Of a stretch of DNA of 64,000 nucleotides, positions 26,088-34,480 are shown in pieces. A model generated the notes under the pieces. The model was not told where the DNA came from. It saw only the letters and a list, made by a program, of their open reading frames with translations, and searched no databases. Position 1 is the first letter of the stretch. Each line of letters opens with the position of its first letter. Location: assembly GCF_017255415.1 (NCBI RefSeq), contig NZ_JAFJZZ010000001.1, forward strand, positions 868,001-932,000. The letters are read 5' to 3'. Source of the stretch: Clostridium aminobutyricum. GTDB lineage: Bacteria > Bacillota > Clostridia > Peptostreptococcales > Anaerovoracaceae. The position numbers and the translations under genes were made by a program.

Positions 26088-26235
26088 AATACATCTCTCC
26101 TTTTTGTTCTCTGTGCATATTCTTTTTATACACACTCTATAAAAATACTGTTCATTTATATTTTGTATCCTATCAATCTATTGTGGAGTTTTTGTGGAGA
26201 TTTTGAAAAGGAGAGCGCTATCCATCCGTAGAGTC

Positions 26236-26280
26236 ATAAAAAAACTCTTGGTGGAATGCTCCTATAACAACCAAGAGTTT
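26236..26280 (-). terminator. Terminator after the esterase gene
   Basis: Arms AAACTCTTGGT (26242-26252) and ACCAAGAGTTT (26270-26280). On the minus strand the stem runs into TTTTTTATGAC; a T run also follows on the plus strand. It isolates the tfoX-esterase pair from copZ. Confidence 0.85.
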
Positions 26281-26295
26281 TTTTACTATTTTTAT

Positions 26296-27084
26296 TTATT
26301 CTTCAGCTTCAAATTTTTCAATGACTCTTCGGAGTGCTTCGTTAAAAAACGGAAAATCATGTTTTCCTTGCCATTCTTCATAAGTAATATTAAAATTCAT
26401 CTGTTTCATTTCTTCGCTGAACCGCAAATTGTCTTTATGAAAATAGTCCTCTGTTCCGCAGGCAGTATAGATCATCGGTTGTACCCCATGATCTTGAATG
26501 CCTTTCGCCAGCTCTAAGATATCATCCTTCGGGTTCCATTCCAACTCCATGCCAAACGCCAGAAGGAAATCTTCAATAGTCTTTTCGCCGTACATTTCTA
26601 CAAACCAAGGTTCGCTGCCGTTTTTCTTGTGCTCGTCTATGTCTTCTTTTATAAATAAGCATGCGGAAGAAAAAGCTCCGCATAATCCATACTGCTCCGG
26701 TTTGGCTAGCGCACATTTCAACGCACCGTAACCCCCCATGGAACCGCCAATCACAGCCGTATGTTCACGCTTGGCCGAAATATTGAACACACTTTTACAA
26801 ATAGCAGGCAATTCTTCTGTTACGTAGGTAAAATATTTAAATCCATATTTCATATCCGCATAAAAACTTCTTCCCACCTCCGGCAATATATAAATGGTTT
26901 TGCCATGAGAAGCATAAAATGGAAGCATCGTATAATCCGACCAAGTTCCATTGTTTCCGCATATCCCATGCAGTAAATAGGCCACCTTATAGCCGCCTTC
27001 CGGTTTGAATTCATTCGGCGTCACGATGGTTATGCCTGTATCCATTTCCAGTGTTTTGGAAAACACATTCCCTCTTACTATCAT
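26296..27084 (-). CDS. Alpha/beta-hydrolase, tributyrin esterase / esterase D-like
   Basis: 262 residues. The nucleophile elbow GGSMGGYGALK (Ser in GxSxG) sits near residue 115; the catalytic acid is probably D in TACGTEDYFHKDN and the His is in WQGKHDFPFFNEALRR. The family includes tributyrin esterases and formylglutathione hydrolases, but the active-site set here is the esterase kind. Substrate unknown (short acyl esters likely). It lies six bases downstream of the TfoX-N gene and probably shares its promoter. Confidence 0.85.
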   Translation of the reverse strand: MIVRGNVFSKTLEMDTGITIVTPNEFKPEGGYKVAYLLHGICGNNGTWSDYTMLPFYASHGKTIYILPEVGRSFYADMKYGFKYFTYVTEELPAICKSVFNISAKREHTAVIGGSMGGYGALKCALAKPEQYGLCGAFSSACLFIKEDIDEHKKNGSEPWFVEMYGEKTIEDFLLAFGMELEWNPKDDILELAKGIQDHGVQPMIYTACGTEDYFHKDNLRFSEEMKQMNFNITYEEWQGKHDFPFFNEALRRVIEKFEAEE

Positions 27085-27090
27085 TTTTCC

Positions 27091-27420
27091 CTACTCCTTA
27101 TTTGCTTTCTTTTTCTTCGGTTTAGGAATCGGTATCACCGGTTCCAGTAAATCAATAATTTGCCTGCTGAAATCCGCATTATCAATATCTAAGATATAAT
27201 GTTCTTTCGCCCCCTCATAGGGGTATCCCTTGTCTGCATCTTGCATTTCATCCGCAATGCATTCCAGCTGCTTTACATAAACAATATTATCGCACACTAA
27301 CAAAATTGGCTTATCATTGACATAAACCATATATTCTCCAAACATCTTTCTGTATCGTACCGCGCCCACCCCTCGGATTTGTTCGCAAACATATTCCATA
27401 AAATCTACACTTGTAGCCAT
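27091..27420 (-). CDS. TfoX N-terminal-domain protein
   Basis: 109 residues from the ATG preceded by AAGGGGA; the upstream extension to 27447 lacks one. The TfoX_N segment (VGAVRYRKMFGEYMVYVNDKPILLVCDNIVYVK) covers residues ~15-75. Stand-alone TfoX_N proteins are common in Firmicutes; role unknown, possibly unrelated to the competence regulator TfoX. The C-terminus is basic and proline/lysine rich (PIPKPKKKKANKE). Co-transcribed with the esterase. Confidence 0.8.
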   Translation of the reverse strand: MATSVDFMEYVCEQIRGVGAVRYRKMFGEYMVYVNDKPILLVCDNIVYVKQLECIADEMQDADKGYPYEGAKEHYILDIDNADFSRQIIDLLEPVIPIPKPKKKKANKE

Positions 27421-27578
27421 AAGGATCCCCTTTCTGTCCGAATTCACCAGACTGTCTTATTTTAACATATTTTGGCTTAAACGTTAAATTATTTAATGAA
27501 GGGATTTTGTGATATACTGTTTACAAAATAAAAATGAAGAATAATAAATGATGGAAATAAGGAAGGATTCATATTTAT

Positions 27579-28280
27579 ATGAAAATATGTGTTATTCATG
27601 GGAGTAATAGAAAAGGGAATACGGATAAAAGTATAGATATTATCAAGCAAACATTAAATCAATTAGATGAAATTATATATACTGATATTTATTTGCCAAG
27701 AGATTTGCCATCCTTTTGTGAGGGTTGCTTTGCCTGTCTTCGGACCGGAGAATATGCCGGCCAACATTGTCCGCACAAACAGTATACTCACCCTATCTTA
27801 AAATCATTTCTGGAGTCGGACGGAATTATTTTCGCCTCTCCCTCTTATGCTCTTGCAGAATCTGCTCAAGTAAAAGCTTTATTGGACCACTTCGCCTGCA
27901 CTTATATAAACCATCGGCCTAATGAAGAAATGTTTGATAAAATAGGCTTTGCTGTATCCACTGCAGCCGGTGCCGGTACCGGAAACGTGATTCGTGTTAT
28001 CAGCCGGAATATGCTATTTTGGGGAATAAAGAGAACCGTAAAATGCAGAGCAAATATGTGGGCCATGAACTGGGATGAGATGGGAGAGAAAAGGCGGTTA
28101 ACTATTGAAAAACGCCTTAGGAAAAAAGCAGCGAAATTTTTTCATTTAACGAAAAACAGACATACAATAAGGGCTAGTTGTTTAAGTAAAATATTACATT
28201 TGATGTTTGCAAGATTAATAAAAAGCTATGCCGACTCTGAGCCCGATAAGATTTATTGGAAATCCAAAGGATGGATTTAA
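27579..28280 (+). CDS. NADPH-dependent FMN reductase/flavodoxin-fold protein
   Basis: 233 residues. Flavodoxin-like fold: IHGSNRKGNTDKSID is the FMN-phosphate loop, followed by DLPSFCEGCFACLRTG and QHCPHKQ, which give a cluster of Cys residues (at roughly 46, 49, 52 and 63) like iron-sulphur flavoproteins. A SPSYALAESAQVKALLDH loop binds the flavin. The C-terminal ~60 residues are basic and resemble no known domain. It probably reduces a flavin-linked substrate; physiological role unknown. Flanked by a convergent terminator at 28344-28380. Confidence 0.85.
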   Translation: MKICVIHGSNRKGNTDKSIDIIKQTLNQLDEIIYTDIYLPRDLPSFCEGCFACLRTGEYAGQHCPHKQYTHPILKSFLESDGIIFASPSYALAESAQVKALLDHFACTYINHRPNEEMFDKIGFAVSTAAGAGTGNVIRVISRNMLFWGIKRTVKCRANMWAMNWDEMGEKRRLTIEKRLRKKAAKFFHLTKNRHTIRASCLSKILHLMFARLIKSYADSEPDKIYWKSKGWI

Positions 28281-28341
28281 AGTTGCTTAAAGAAAGGTAA
28301 CAGGACTCCTATTTCGTTTCAGTACAGGACATAAAAAGCAA

Positions 28342-28380
28342 ACAAAAAAGGCGATTCACTAAGTGAATCGCCTTTTTTGT
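28342..28380. terminator. Bidirectional terminator
   Basis: Near-perfect palindrome of about 19-base arms (28342-28360 and 28362-28380) with GC-rich inner part GGCGATTCAC/GTGAATCGCC and A/T-run flanks. Lies between the converging flavoprotein and APC-transporter genes. Confidence 0.9.
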
Positions 28381-28400
28381 TAAACACCACGAAATAAAAG

Positions 28401-29852
28401 TTAAAACGGTTTAATGGTACCGTTTGCAAGCATTATAATTGAAAGTATAAAAGCGGCTATCATTACCACAAAAGTAATTTTATCGATTGCTTTCGGAAGA
28501 AACGCATTCCCCTGCTCTTTTCTGGTATACATATAAAGCAGCGTGCCTGGTCCATACAGCAATGCAGAGATTAAGATATAAGTAACACCGCTGGCGTAGA
28601 GCAGCCATGCGCCATAAACGGAACCGATTATAGCGAATATCCATGACGTTAATTTTTCACCGCCGCCAGACTTTCCAAGTCCTTCACCCCTTATTGTTAC
28701 CTGCAAGAAGAACAGCGCGGAGAATATGTAAGGGAACATAATCGCACTGGTTGACAACGTGTAACAAACTTGATAGGAAGACTCATTAAAAAATACGATG
28801 ATTAAAAATATCTGCACAATAATTGTGGTAATAAGCACCGATACATACGGTGAATTGTTTTTGTTTAGTTTTGTAAATAATTGAGGGAAGCATTTTTGTG
28901 TCGCAGGTCCATAAGCACTGTCAATGCTAAGGATGGAATAGGTAAACATTGCACCGCCCAGTGATATGATTACTGCAATATTTACAAAGGCTGCACCCCA
29001 AGGTCCAACAACCGCTTCCAGTACTCCTGCCATTGGAGGATTTCCAAGAGCAGCTAATTCCTCATGGGAGAGTACGCCCATGCTCAACACCGATATAACA
29101 ACATACAATACCAATAAAGATAAAAAGGATATCGCCGTTGCACGGCCTGCAATCGCGGTGGTTTTCGCTCTTCCTGAAAGAACGACAGCACCTTCAATAC
29201 CGATAAATACCCATACGGTAACATAAACGGTTGATTTTACTTGTTCAAGAAGACTCATTCCACTATCAGCGCCTCTAAAGTTTTCCATAAAAATCGCCGG
29301 ATCAAAAGCTCTTGCTAAAACAATAGCAACAACCATAACAATGATCGGAAGTATTTTTGCACAAACAACGGCAACATTGATCGATACGGCTTGATTGACA
29401 CCTCTTAAAATCAATAAGGTGATTGCCCATATCAGTATAGAGCCGCAAGTTATTGATAACAAACTGCTCCCTGAGCCCAAAGCCGGAACGAAATAGCTTA
29501 ATGCAGAGAAAAATAAAGTTACAAAAGAAATTTGCGCTAAAATAGCACTTAACCAATATCCCCACGCCGCATTAAACCCTATATATTCGCCGAATCCACT
29601 TTTGGCATAACTATAGATACCGCTTGTCAATTCAGGTTTTAGATAACTCAGTTTAAAGAAGCACATACAAAGGCCAAACATTCCTATACCGCTGATAAGC
29701 CATCCTATTAATACAGCCAAGGTATGGGCCCCTCCGGCAGCAAAATCACCGGATAAACTGAATACTCCGCTTGCTAAGGTCGTACCTATAGCAAACATGG
29801 TTAATTTTATAGTCCCAAGATTTCTAGTCTGATCTAAAGAATTATTATCCAT
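28401..29852 (-). CDS. APC-family basic amino acid/polyamine antiporter
   Basis: 483 residues with about 12 membrane helices; the N-terminal TIKLTMFAIGTTLASGVFSLSGD contains the G-S/A-G substrate loop of the APC superfamily. Similar to arginine:ornithine and lysine transporters of the APA group. It is the gene downstream of the DDAH-like enzyme (120-base gap, same strand), so its likely cargo is arginine, methylarginine or the citrulline/ornithine product. AAGGGGGAATT precedes the ATG. Substrate not proven. Confidence 0.85.
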   Translation of the reverse strand: MDNNSLDQTRNLGTIKLTMFAIGTTLASGVFSLSGDFAAGGAHTLAVLIGWLISGIGMFGLCMCFFKLSYLKPELTSGIYSYAKSGFGEYIGFNAAWGYWLSAILAQISFVTLFFSALSYFVPALGSGSSLLSITCGSILIWAITLLILRGVNQAVSINVAVVCAKILPIIVMVVAIVLARAFDPAIFMENFRGADSGMSLLEQVKSTVYVTVWVFIGIEGAVVLSGRAKTTAIAGRATAISFLSLLVLYVVISVLSMGVLSHEELAALGNPPMAGVLEAVVGPWGAAFVNIAVIISLGGAMFTYSILSIDSAYGPATQKCFPQLFTKLNKNNSPYVSVLITTIIVQIFLIIVFFNESSYQVCYTLSTSAIMFPYIFSALFFLQVTIRGEGLGKSGGGEKLTSWIFAIIGSVYGAWLLYASGVTYILISALLYGPGTLLYMYTRKEQGNAFLPKAIDKITFVVMIAAFILSIIMLANGTIKPF

Positions 29853-29971
29853 AGAATAATTCCCCCTTCTTGAATATAGATAAACTTATAGGAAATGTTT
29901 CCCAGATTCCCCTATAGTTTACCATACAAACTATACTACTTATAGACTTATTTTATTGCCGCAAATAAAAA

Positions 29972-30742
29972 TTAGAATCTTAGAGACAAGCAGCTCAGTC
30001 CACCGTCAAGTTTTCTGTATTCTGAAGTATCTACCAGAATAATTTCATAACCGGCATCTTTCACAGCTTTCTCAACAGCAGGATATCCTTCAGGTACAAT
30101 CACCTTTCCGTTCATCCAAATACAGTTCGCTGCATAGGCTTCTTCTTCCGGAATAATAAGTTTGTTATACTTTGCAAATTCCGGCTTATCAATAAATTCA
30201 CCAGAAACAAGCATGTTGTTATTCTCAATGTAGTTAACGCCTGTTTTTAAATGAAGAACCTTTTCTAAAGGTACTTCGGAACCGGTTAAGCCATGCTTTT
30301 CTAAGATTGCAATGAACTGCTTGATTCCCTCTTCATTTGTTCTTGCGGAACGCCCAACGTAGAAATGGTCACCCACCATCATAACATCTCCGCCTTCTAA
30401 AGTTCCCGGCGTTTGTATATATTCAATCTGATCATCATTAAAGAACTTTTTGATAGCAGGTAAAATTTCAGCTTTTTCACCATTTCTCGACGCTGCACCC
30501 GGATTGGTTATAATAGCGCACTTGCTTGTAATAACCGCAGGATCTTCTACAAAACAAGAATCCGGATATTCATCCAGCGCATCCAATACAAGAACTTCAA
30601 CACCACACTGTTTTAGTGCTTCGATATATGTATCATGCTGTTTTAATGCTAATTCATAATTGGGTTTACCTAACTCAGGAGCAGATGTGATACCCTCTAC
30701 CATTGCTTTGCACGGTCTTCTTACGATACAATTCTTAAACAT
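29972..30742 (-). CDS. DDAH-like amidinohydrolase (dimethylarginine/arginine deiminase superfamily)
   Basis: 256 residues, pentein fold. The Cys-His-Glu set is recognisable: Cys251 in GGLSCLSLRF, His164 in HLKTGVNYIENN, and Glu in TPGTLEGGD. Length and positions match Pseudomonas DDAH (His162, Cys249) closely. DDAH hydrolyses N-methylated arginines to citrulline plus methylamines; the family also contains arginine-deiminase-like and amidinotransferase members, so substrate must be tested. Arg-binding elements ARTN and DSCFVEDPAVI are present. Starts 8 bases after GGAGG. Confidence 0.87.
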   Translation of the reverse strand: MFKNCIVRRPCKAMVEGITSAPELGKPNYELALKQHDTYIEALKQCGVEVLVLDALDEYPDSCFVEDPAVITSKCAIITNPGAASRNGEKAEILPAIKKFFNDDQIEYIQTPGTLEGGDVMMVGDHFYVGRSARTNEEGIKQFIAILEKHGLTGSEVPLEKVLHLKTGVNYIENNNMLVSGEFIDKPEFAKYNKLIIPEEEAYAANCIWMNGKVIVPEGYPAVEKAVKDAGYEIILVDTSEYRKLDGGLSCLSLRF

Positions 30743-30788
30743 TTTTTACCTCCATAACTTCATAAGATTTTAAATTATTCACTTTATG

Positions 30789-30813
30789 TATATAATATAT
30801 TGTATATTATATA
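30789..30813. promoter_or_regulatory. Palindromic operator between DDAH and GntR genes
   Basis: A perfect inverted repeat with 11-base arms and a TTG centre: left arm TATATAATATA (30789-30799), right arm TATATTATATA (30803-30813). It is in the 174-base divergent region of the DDAH-like gene and the GntR-family gene, the usual place for the cognate operator. A weaker repeat, TATTG-T-CAATA, follows at 30812-30822. Confidence 0.6.
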
Positions 30814-30866
30814 TTGTCAATAATATATTCTCTTTATCTGCCTTGATTTTGATAAGAGGGAATGAT

Positions 30867-30938
30867 ATGATTAATATTAAATTTTGTACACATTCTAGCA
30901 TAAGAAAGGTTTATTTATGTATAAATTTCAATCATTAA
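30867..30938 (+). CDS. Possible 23-residue leader ORF overlapping gntR start
   Basis: ATG preceded by AGAGGG at a 6-base spacing, a better ribosome site than that of the GntR gene itself. The frame ends 22 bases inside gntR in another frame. It could couple or attenuate gntR translation, or it may be chance. Peptide begins MINIKFCTHSS. Confidence 0.3.
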   Translation: MINIKFCTHSSIRKVYLCINFNH

Positions 30939-31567
30939 AAGATCACGTATACGACTATATTGCCGATCAAATATTGAAAGGCAACTTACTGCCAAATGAA
31001 AAAATTAATGAAAATAAAATTTGTCAGGAATTAAATATCAGCCGTACTCCGGTCCGAGAAGCGTTGATACAGCTTTCCAGTGAAGACGTATTGGAAAACG
31101 TGCCGAGGAAAGGATTTATGCTACGTTCTCTAAATTCGAAAGAGGCTGCTGAGCTTTATGAAGTAGTTGGCGTACTTGACGGCTACGCCGCAGTTCTGGC
31201 CTGTCCTAATTTAACTGAAAAAATTTTAAAGGATATGGATTTCTATATTAATAGCATGGATTTGGCGATCACCTCTGAAAATTATGAAATGTATTATAAA
31301 CAACAGGAAATTTTTCATCAGCTCTATCTTTTCGAATGCGGAAACAGCACCTTAATTGATACACTTGTAAAACTTAAAAATAAATTTATGACCAAGCACT
31401 ATGATATCTCTAAAATGGAGGATGCAAAATCCGTTTTATACGAAACAAACAATGAGCACAAAGAGATACTTCGGCTTTTCCGTGAACAGAAAACCGCTGA
31501 GCTGAATACGTACATCCGTGACATTCATTGGGAAGTGGCAAAATCCAAGACGGAAGTTACTATATAA
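30917..31567 (+). CDS. GntR-family (FadR/FCD) transcription regulator
   Basis: 216 residues. N-terminal winged helix (residues 1-70): KINENKICQELNISRTPVREALIQL is the GntR recognition region, then VPRKGFMLRSL. C-terminal FCD ligand-binding domain (residues ~75-210) with metal-site candidates HQLYLFECG and HKEILRLF. Probably senses an amino-acid-derived effector and controls the divergent DDAH-APC genes via the palindrome between them. Ribosome site is a weak AAAGG; a short leader ORF overlaps the start. Confidence 0.9.
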   Translation: MYKFQSLKDHVYDYIADQILKGNLLPNEKINENKICQELNISRTPVREALIQLSSEDVLENVPRKGFMLRSLNSKEAAELYEVVGVLDGYAAVLACPNLTEKILKDMDFYINSMDLAITSENYEMYYKQQEIFHQLYLFECGNSTLIDTLVKLKNKFMTKHYDISKMEDAKSVLYETNNEHKEILRLFREQKTAELNTYIRDIHWEVAKSKTEVTI

Positions 31568-31589
31568 AGTGAATAGACTTAAGGAATAC

Positions 31590-31617
31590 GGCTGCCTCAA
31601 TTGAGACAGCCATTTTT
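31590..31617 (+). terminator. Terminator of the GntR gene
   Basis: GGCTGCCTC (31590-31598) pairs with GAGACAGCC (31603-31611) with one mismatch; followed by ATTTTTG, 22 bases past the stop codon. Confidence 0.75.
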
Positions 31618-31674
31618 GATTCTCTGTATTATCTATACATCCGTTCTTGACTTAAGTTCTTGTCTAACCGCAGC

Positions 31675-32682
31675 TTACTTATTCGAAACTTTCTCCGCAA
31701 ACGTATTATTTACAATCTTGTCATACGGAGCCTTCTGCGTTAGTTCTCCCGCTTGTGTCATAACTTCCTGCAATAACGCAAACGATTGTTCTTTTAAAAT
31801 CGGATCGGTGCCCCATGCATCAATATCTTTATATCGCTGTACGGATGCCGTCAATAATTTCACGTCAGTATCAGGGAAAGAAGGAGCGATTACTTCCGCT
31901 ATTTTTTCAGCATTAGTAGCTTCCACCCATTTTTGTCCTCTATAGATCGCTCTGGTAAATCGTTCAATCAAATCTTGATTTTGCTCAATAAAACTCTTCT
32001 TAGTAAAGTATGCCGTATATGGAATTTTGCCGCTTTCTTTACCGATGGAGGCTACGATGTACCCCTTCCCCTCTTGTTCCAGCATCGATGCAGTCGGTTC
32101 AAATAATGTAACATAATCGCCTGTTCCGCTTGTAAACGCCCCTGCCATCAAGGCGAACTGAATGCTATTGTCAAGAGTTGTATCCGTTGCCGGGTTTAAG
32201 CCGTTCTGACGGATCACATATTCCAATGTCATATAAGGTACGCCACCTTTTCTTCCCGGAAGTACCGTCTTGTTTCGTATCTTTTCCCAAGTGAACTCCG
32301 GATCCGGCTCTCGTGCTACAAGGAAAGACCCATCACACTGTGTTAATTGGGCAAATACCTGCGTATAATCTTCTTTTCCTTCATTATACACGTAGATGGA
32401 AGCTTCCGGGCCTGCAAACCCGATATCTACATTATTGGAAAGTACAGCGGCCATAACCTTATCGGCTCCCTGCCCATTGGACAATTCGATTTGGATGCCC
32501 TCCTCTTCAAAAAAGCCTAAATTGATTGCTGCATACTGCGGTGCATAAAAGATGGAATGGGTAACTTCGCACACAGTAACCACATCTGTTTCCTCCTTTT
32601 CTTTTGCTCCGCATCCAGACAAGACAGGAATAACTAATAATAAACTTAAAGCAATGCAAATAAATTTTAAGTATTTTTTCAT
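31675..32682 (-). CDS. ABC transporter substrate-binding lipoprotein (NMT1/SsuA-like)
   Basis: 335 residues. Signal peptide with lipobox LSGC, so anchored outside the membrane. The chain is of the NMT1/THI5-SsuA type: THSIFYAPQYAAINLGFFEEEGIQIEL and GADKVMAAVLSNNVDIGFAGPEASI. It should capture sulfonates, taurine, nitrate or a pyrimidine thiamine precursor, which cannot be separated by eye. Last gene of the ATPase-permease-binding-protein set; the AGGAGG before the ATG is strong. No thiamine riboswitch was seen upstream of the operon. Confidence 0.87.
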   Translation of the reverse strand: MKKYLKFICIALSLLLVIPVLSGCGAKEKEETDVVTVCEVTHSIFYAPQYAAINLGFFEEEGIQIELSNGQGADKVMAAVLSNNVDIGFAGPEASIYVYNEGKEDYTQVFAQLTQCDGSFLVAREPDPEFTWEKIRNKTVLPGRKGGVPYMTLEYVIRQNGLNPATDTTLDNSIQFALMAGAFTSGTGDYVTLFEPTASMLEQEGKGYIVASIGKESGKIPYTAYFTKKSFIEQNQDLIERFTRAIYRGQKWVEATNAEKIAEVIAPSFPDTDVKLLTASVQRYKDIDAWGTDPILKEQSFALLQEVMTQAGELTQKAPYDKIVNNTFAEKVSNK

Positions 32683-32765
32683 TTTTTTGTTCTCCTCCTA
32701 TTTTAGATTTAGATTCATAGAAAGTATCTATAACCCTTCCCTATTAAAAAATGATTGAAACCATG

Positions 32766-33572
32766 TTAATGTCCATACCATTTCATGACGAACCGTTGCA
32801 GAAGCACAACTGTCTCATACATCAACGCCGCAACAATAGCTAAAATAATCACACTGGCCATAACCAAATCCAATTGAAACACTTGACCGCCATATACGAT
32901 GAGATACCCCAAACCGGCTTTAGAAACAAGAAATTCTCCTGCAATCACGCCAACCAGTGAAAGACCAATGTTAATTTTCAACGAATTGAATAAAGTAGAG
33001 ATATTATACGGAAACACAATCTTTTTAAAGATTTGAAATTTAGTGGCCCCAAATGTTGTTGCCATTTTTATATATTCTTGATCGGTATGTTGAAAACCGT
33101 TTAACATTTCCAGAACCGTAACAATCAGAGATATGGCTAATGCCATGAAGATAATAGCCTCCGTCCCTGCGCCAACGATAATAATAATCACAGGACCCAG
33201 CGCAATCTTCGGCAGGCTGTTTAATACAACAAGATAGGGTTCACTTACCTTTGAAATAAAACTGCTCCACCAAAGTATGATGGCTAATGCAGTTCCGGTG
33301 ATAACACCCAATATAAAGCCCGCCAATGTTTCATAAACAGTCACGCCAATATGAACCAGCAATCCGTTTTGAGCCATATTAACACAAGTATTCCATATAC
33401 GGGAAGGCTGACTCAAAATAAAGCTGTCAATCCATCCGAGGTCTGCCGCAATCTCCCAAATAGCCATAAACCCAAATAAGATTCCTATTTGCCAAATATG
33501 AATCATTTGTTTTCGGTGTTTTTCTTTTTTTAAATAAGTCACTCTTTCTTTGGAAAGCTGCTGATTATCCAT
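32766..33572 (-). CDS. ABC transporter permease (SsuC/TauC-like)
   Basis: 268 residues, six predicted membrane helices of the BPD_transp_1 type. The cytoplasmic EAA-like loop is MATTFGATKFQIFKKIVFPYN. Upstream LNSLPKIALGPVIIIIVGAG is characteristic of SsuC/TauC/nitrate permeases. Overlaps the ATPase gene by eight bases, indicating one transcript. Paired with the SsuA-like binding protein downstream. Confidence 0.92.
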   Translation of the reverse strand: MDNQQLSKERVTYLKKEKHRKQMIHIWQIGILFGFMAIWEIAADLGWIDSFILSQPSRIWNTCVNMAQNGLLVHIGVTVYETLAGFILGVITGTALAIILWWSSFISKVSEPYLVVLNSLPKIALGPVIIIIVGAGTEAIIFMALAISLIVTVLEMLNGFQHTDQEYIKMATTFGATKFQIFKKIVFPYNISTLFNSLKINIGLSLVGVIAGEFLVSKAGLGYLIVYGGQVFQLDLVMASVIILAIVAALMYETVVLLQRFVMKWYGH

Positions 33573-34329
33573 CTGAGCCCAACTCCTTCCAAATATAATT
33601 AAAGTACATACTAAACTTAGGATTTTTTCTACAGTTTAACGGAGTTCTCTGTTCTTCCTCAAAATCAATAGACAATACTTCTTTCACGATTGCCGGTCGA
33701 TGGCTTAGGATAATAATCTTATCTCCCATACTGATTCCTTCCGGAATATCATGAGTAACCATCAATGTCGTGATTTGTTCTTTCTTTAAAATTTGATACA
33801 CGTCATTGGTAACCATTAATCTGGTTTGATAATCCAAAGCCGAGAAAGCCTCATCCAGCAGCAAAATATCCGGATTGATCGCTAGTGTTCTGATTAAGGC
33901 AACCCGCTGCCTCATTCCTCCTGATAGTTGTGACGGATATTTATCTTTAAAATCATAAAGATCGTAAGTCTTTAACAGCTGAATCACCCGTTCTATATTT
34001 TCAGGTGTCTTATTATTTTGTATCTCTAACCCCAATATCACATTGTTGTAGATGGTTCTCCATTCCAATAAATTATCTTTTTGCAGCATATACCCGATAT
34101 GAGGTGAAATTCCTTCAATCTTTTCTCCGTTTACCAAAACCACCCCTGCGGTTGGCTTCATCACTCCCGCGATGATAGAAAGCAACGTGGACTTACCACA
34201 TCCGCTCGGCCCGACAATACTAATAAATTCTCCTTTTTCTACACAAAAATTGATCTCCTTTAGGGCTATTATTTCGCCGTTCTTTGCTTGATACTTTTCT
34301 TCAATTTTATGAACCTCAAGCACTGCCAA
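33565..34329 (-). CDS. ABC transporter ATP-binding protein (SsuB/TauB-like)
   Basis: 254 residues from a TTG start at 34329, chosen because GGGGGG lies seven bases upstream (a GTG further up extends it by 11 residues but has none). Walker A GPSGCGKST, signature LSGGMRQRVALIR, Walker B DILLLDEAFSALD, and switch His VTHD. First gene of the importer operon. Confidence 0.93.
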   Translation of the reverse strand: MAVLEVHKIEEKYQAKNGEIIALKEINFCVEKGEFISIVGPSGCGKSTLLSIIAGVMKPTAGVVLVNGEKIEGISPHIGYMLQKDNLLEWRTIYNNVILGLEIQNNKTPENIERVIQLLKTYDLYDFKDKYPSQLSGGMRQRVALIRTLAINPDILLLDEAFSALDYQTRLMVTNDVYQILKKEQITTLMVTHDIPEGISMGDKIIILSHRPAIVKEVLSIDFEEEQRTPLNCRKNPKFSMYFNYIWKELGSDG

Positions 34330-34430
34330 ATCGCTTCCCCCCTTTGCTTCATTTATAATCACTTCTATTGTATGCCGCCTTATCTGAATCTGTGTTTGAG
34401 CATCCTATTCAGCATGCAAGCTTAACACAA

Positions 34431-34465
34431 AAAAACTGTAGGAAAATCGTCACTTTTCCCTACAG
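34431..34465 (-). terminator. Terminator of the MFS gene
   Basis: CTGTAGGAAAA (34436-34446) pairs with TTTTCCCTACAG (34454-34465) with one bulged base; on the minus strand a TTTTTTTGTG run follows, 16 bases past the MFS stop codon. Confidence 0.8.
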
Positions 34466-34480
34466 AATAGTCCTTCATTT

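Noticed and set aside
34330-34480. Thiamine riboswitch before the NMT1-like ABC operon
   Set aside because: No TPP-riboswitch core (CTGAGA and the second conserved block) is present; thiamine-precursor import remains only one option.
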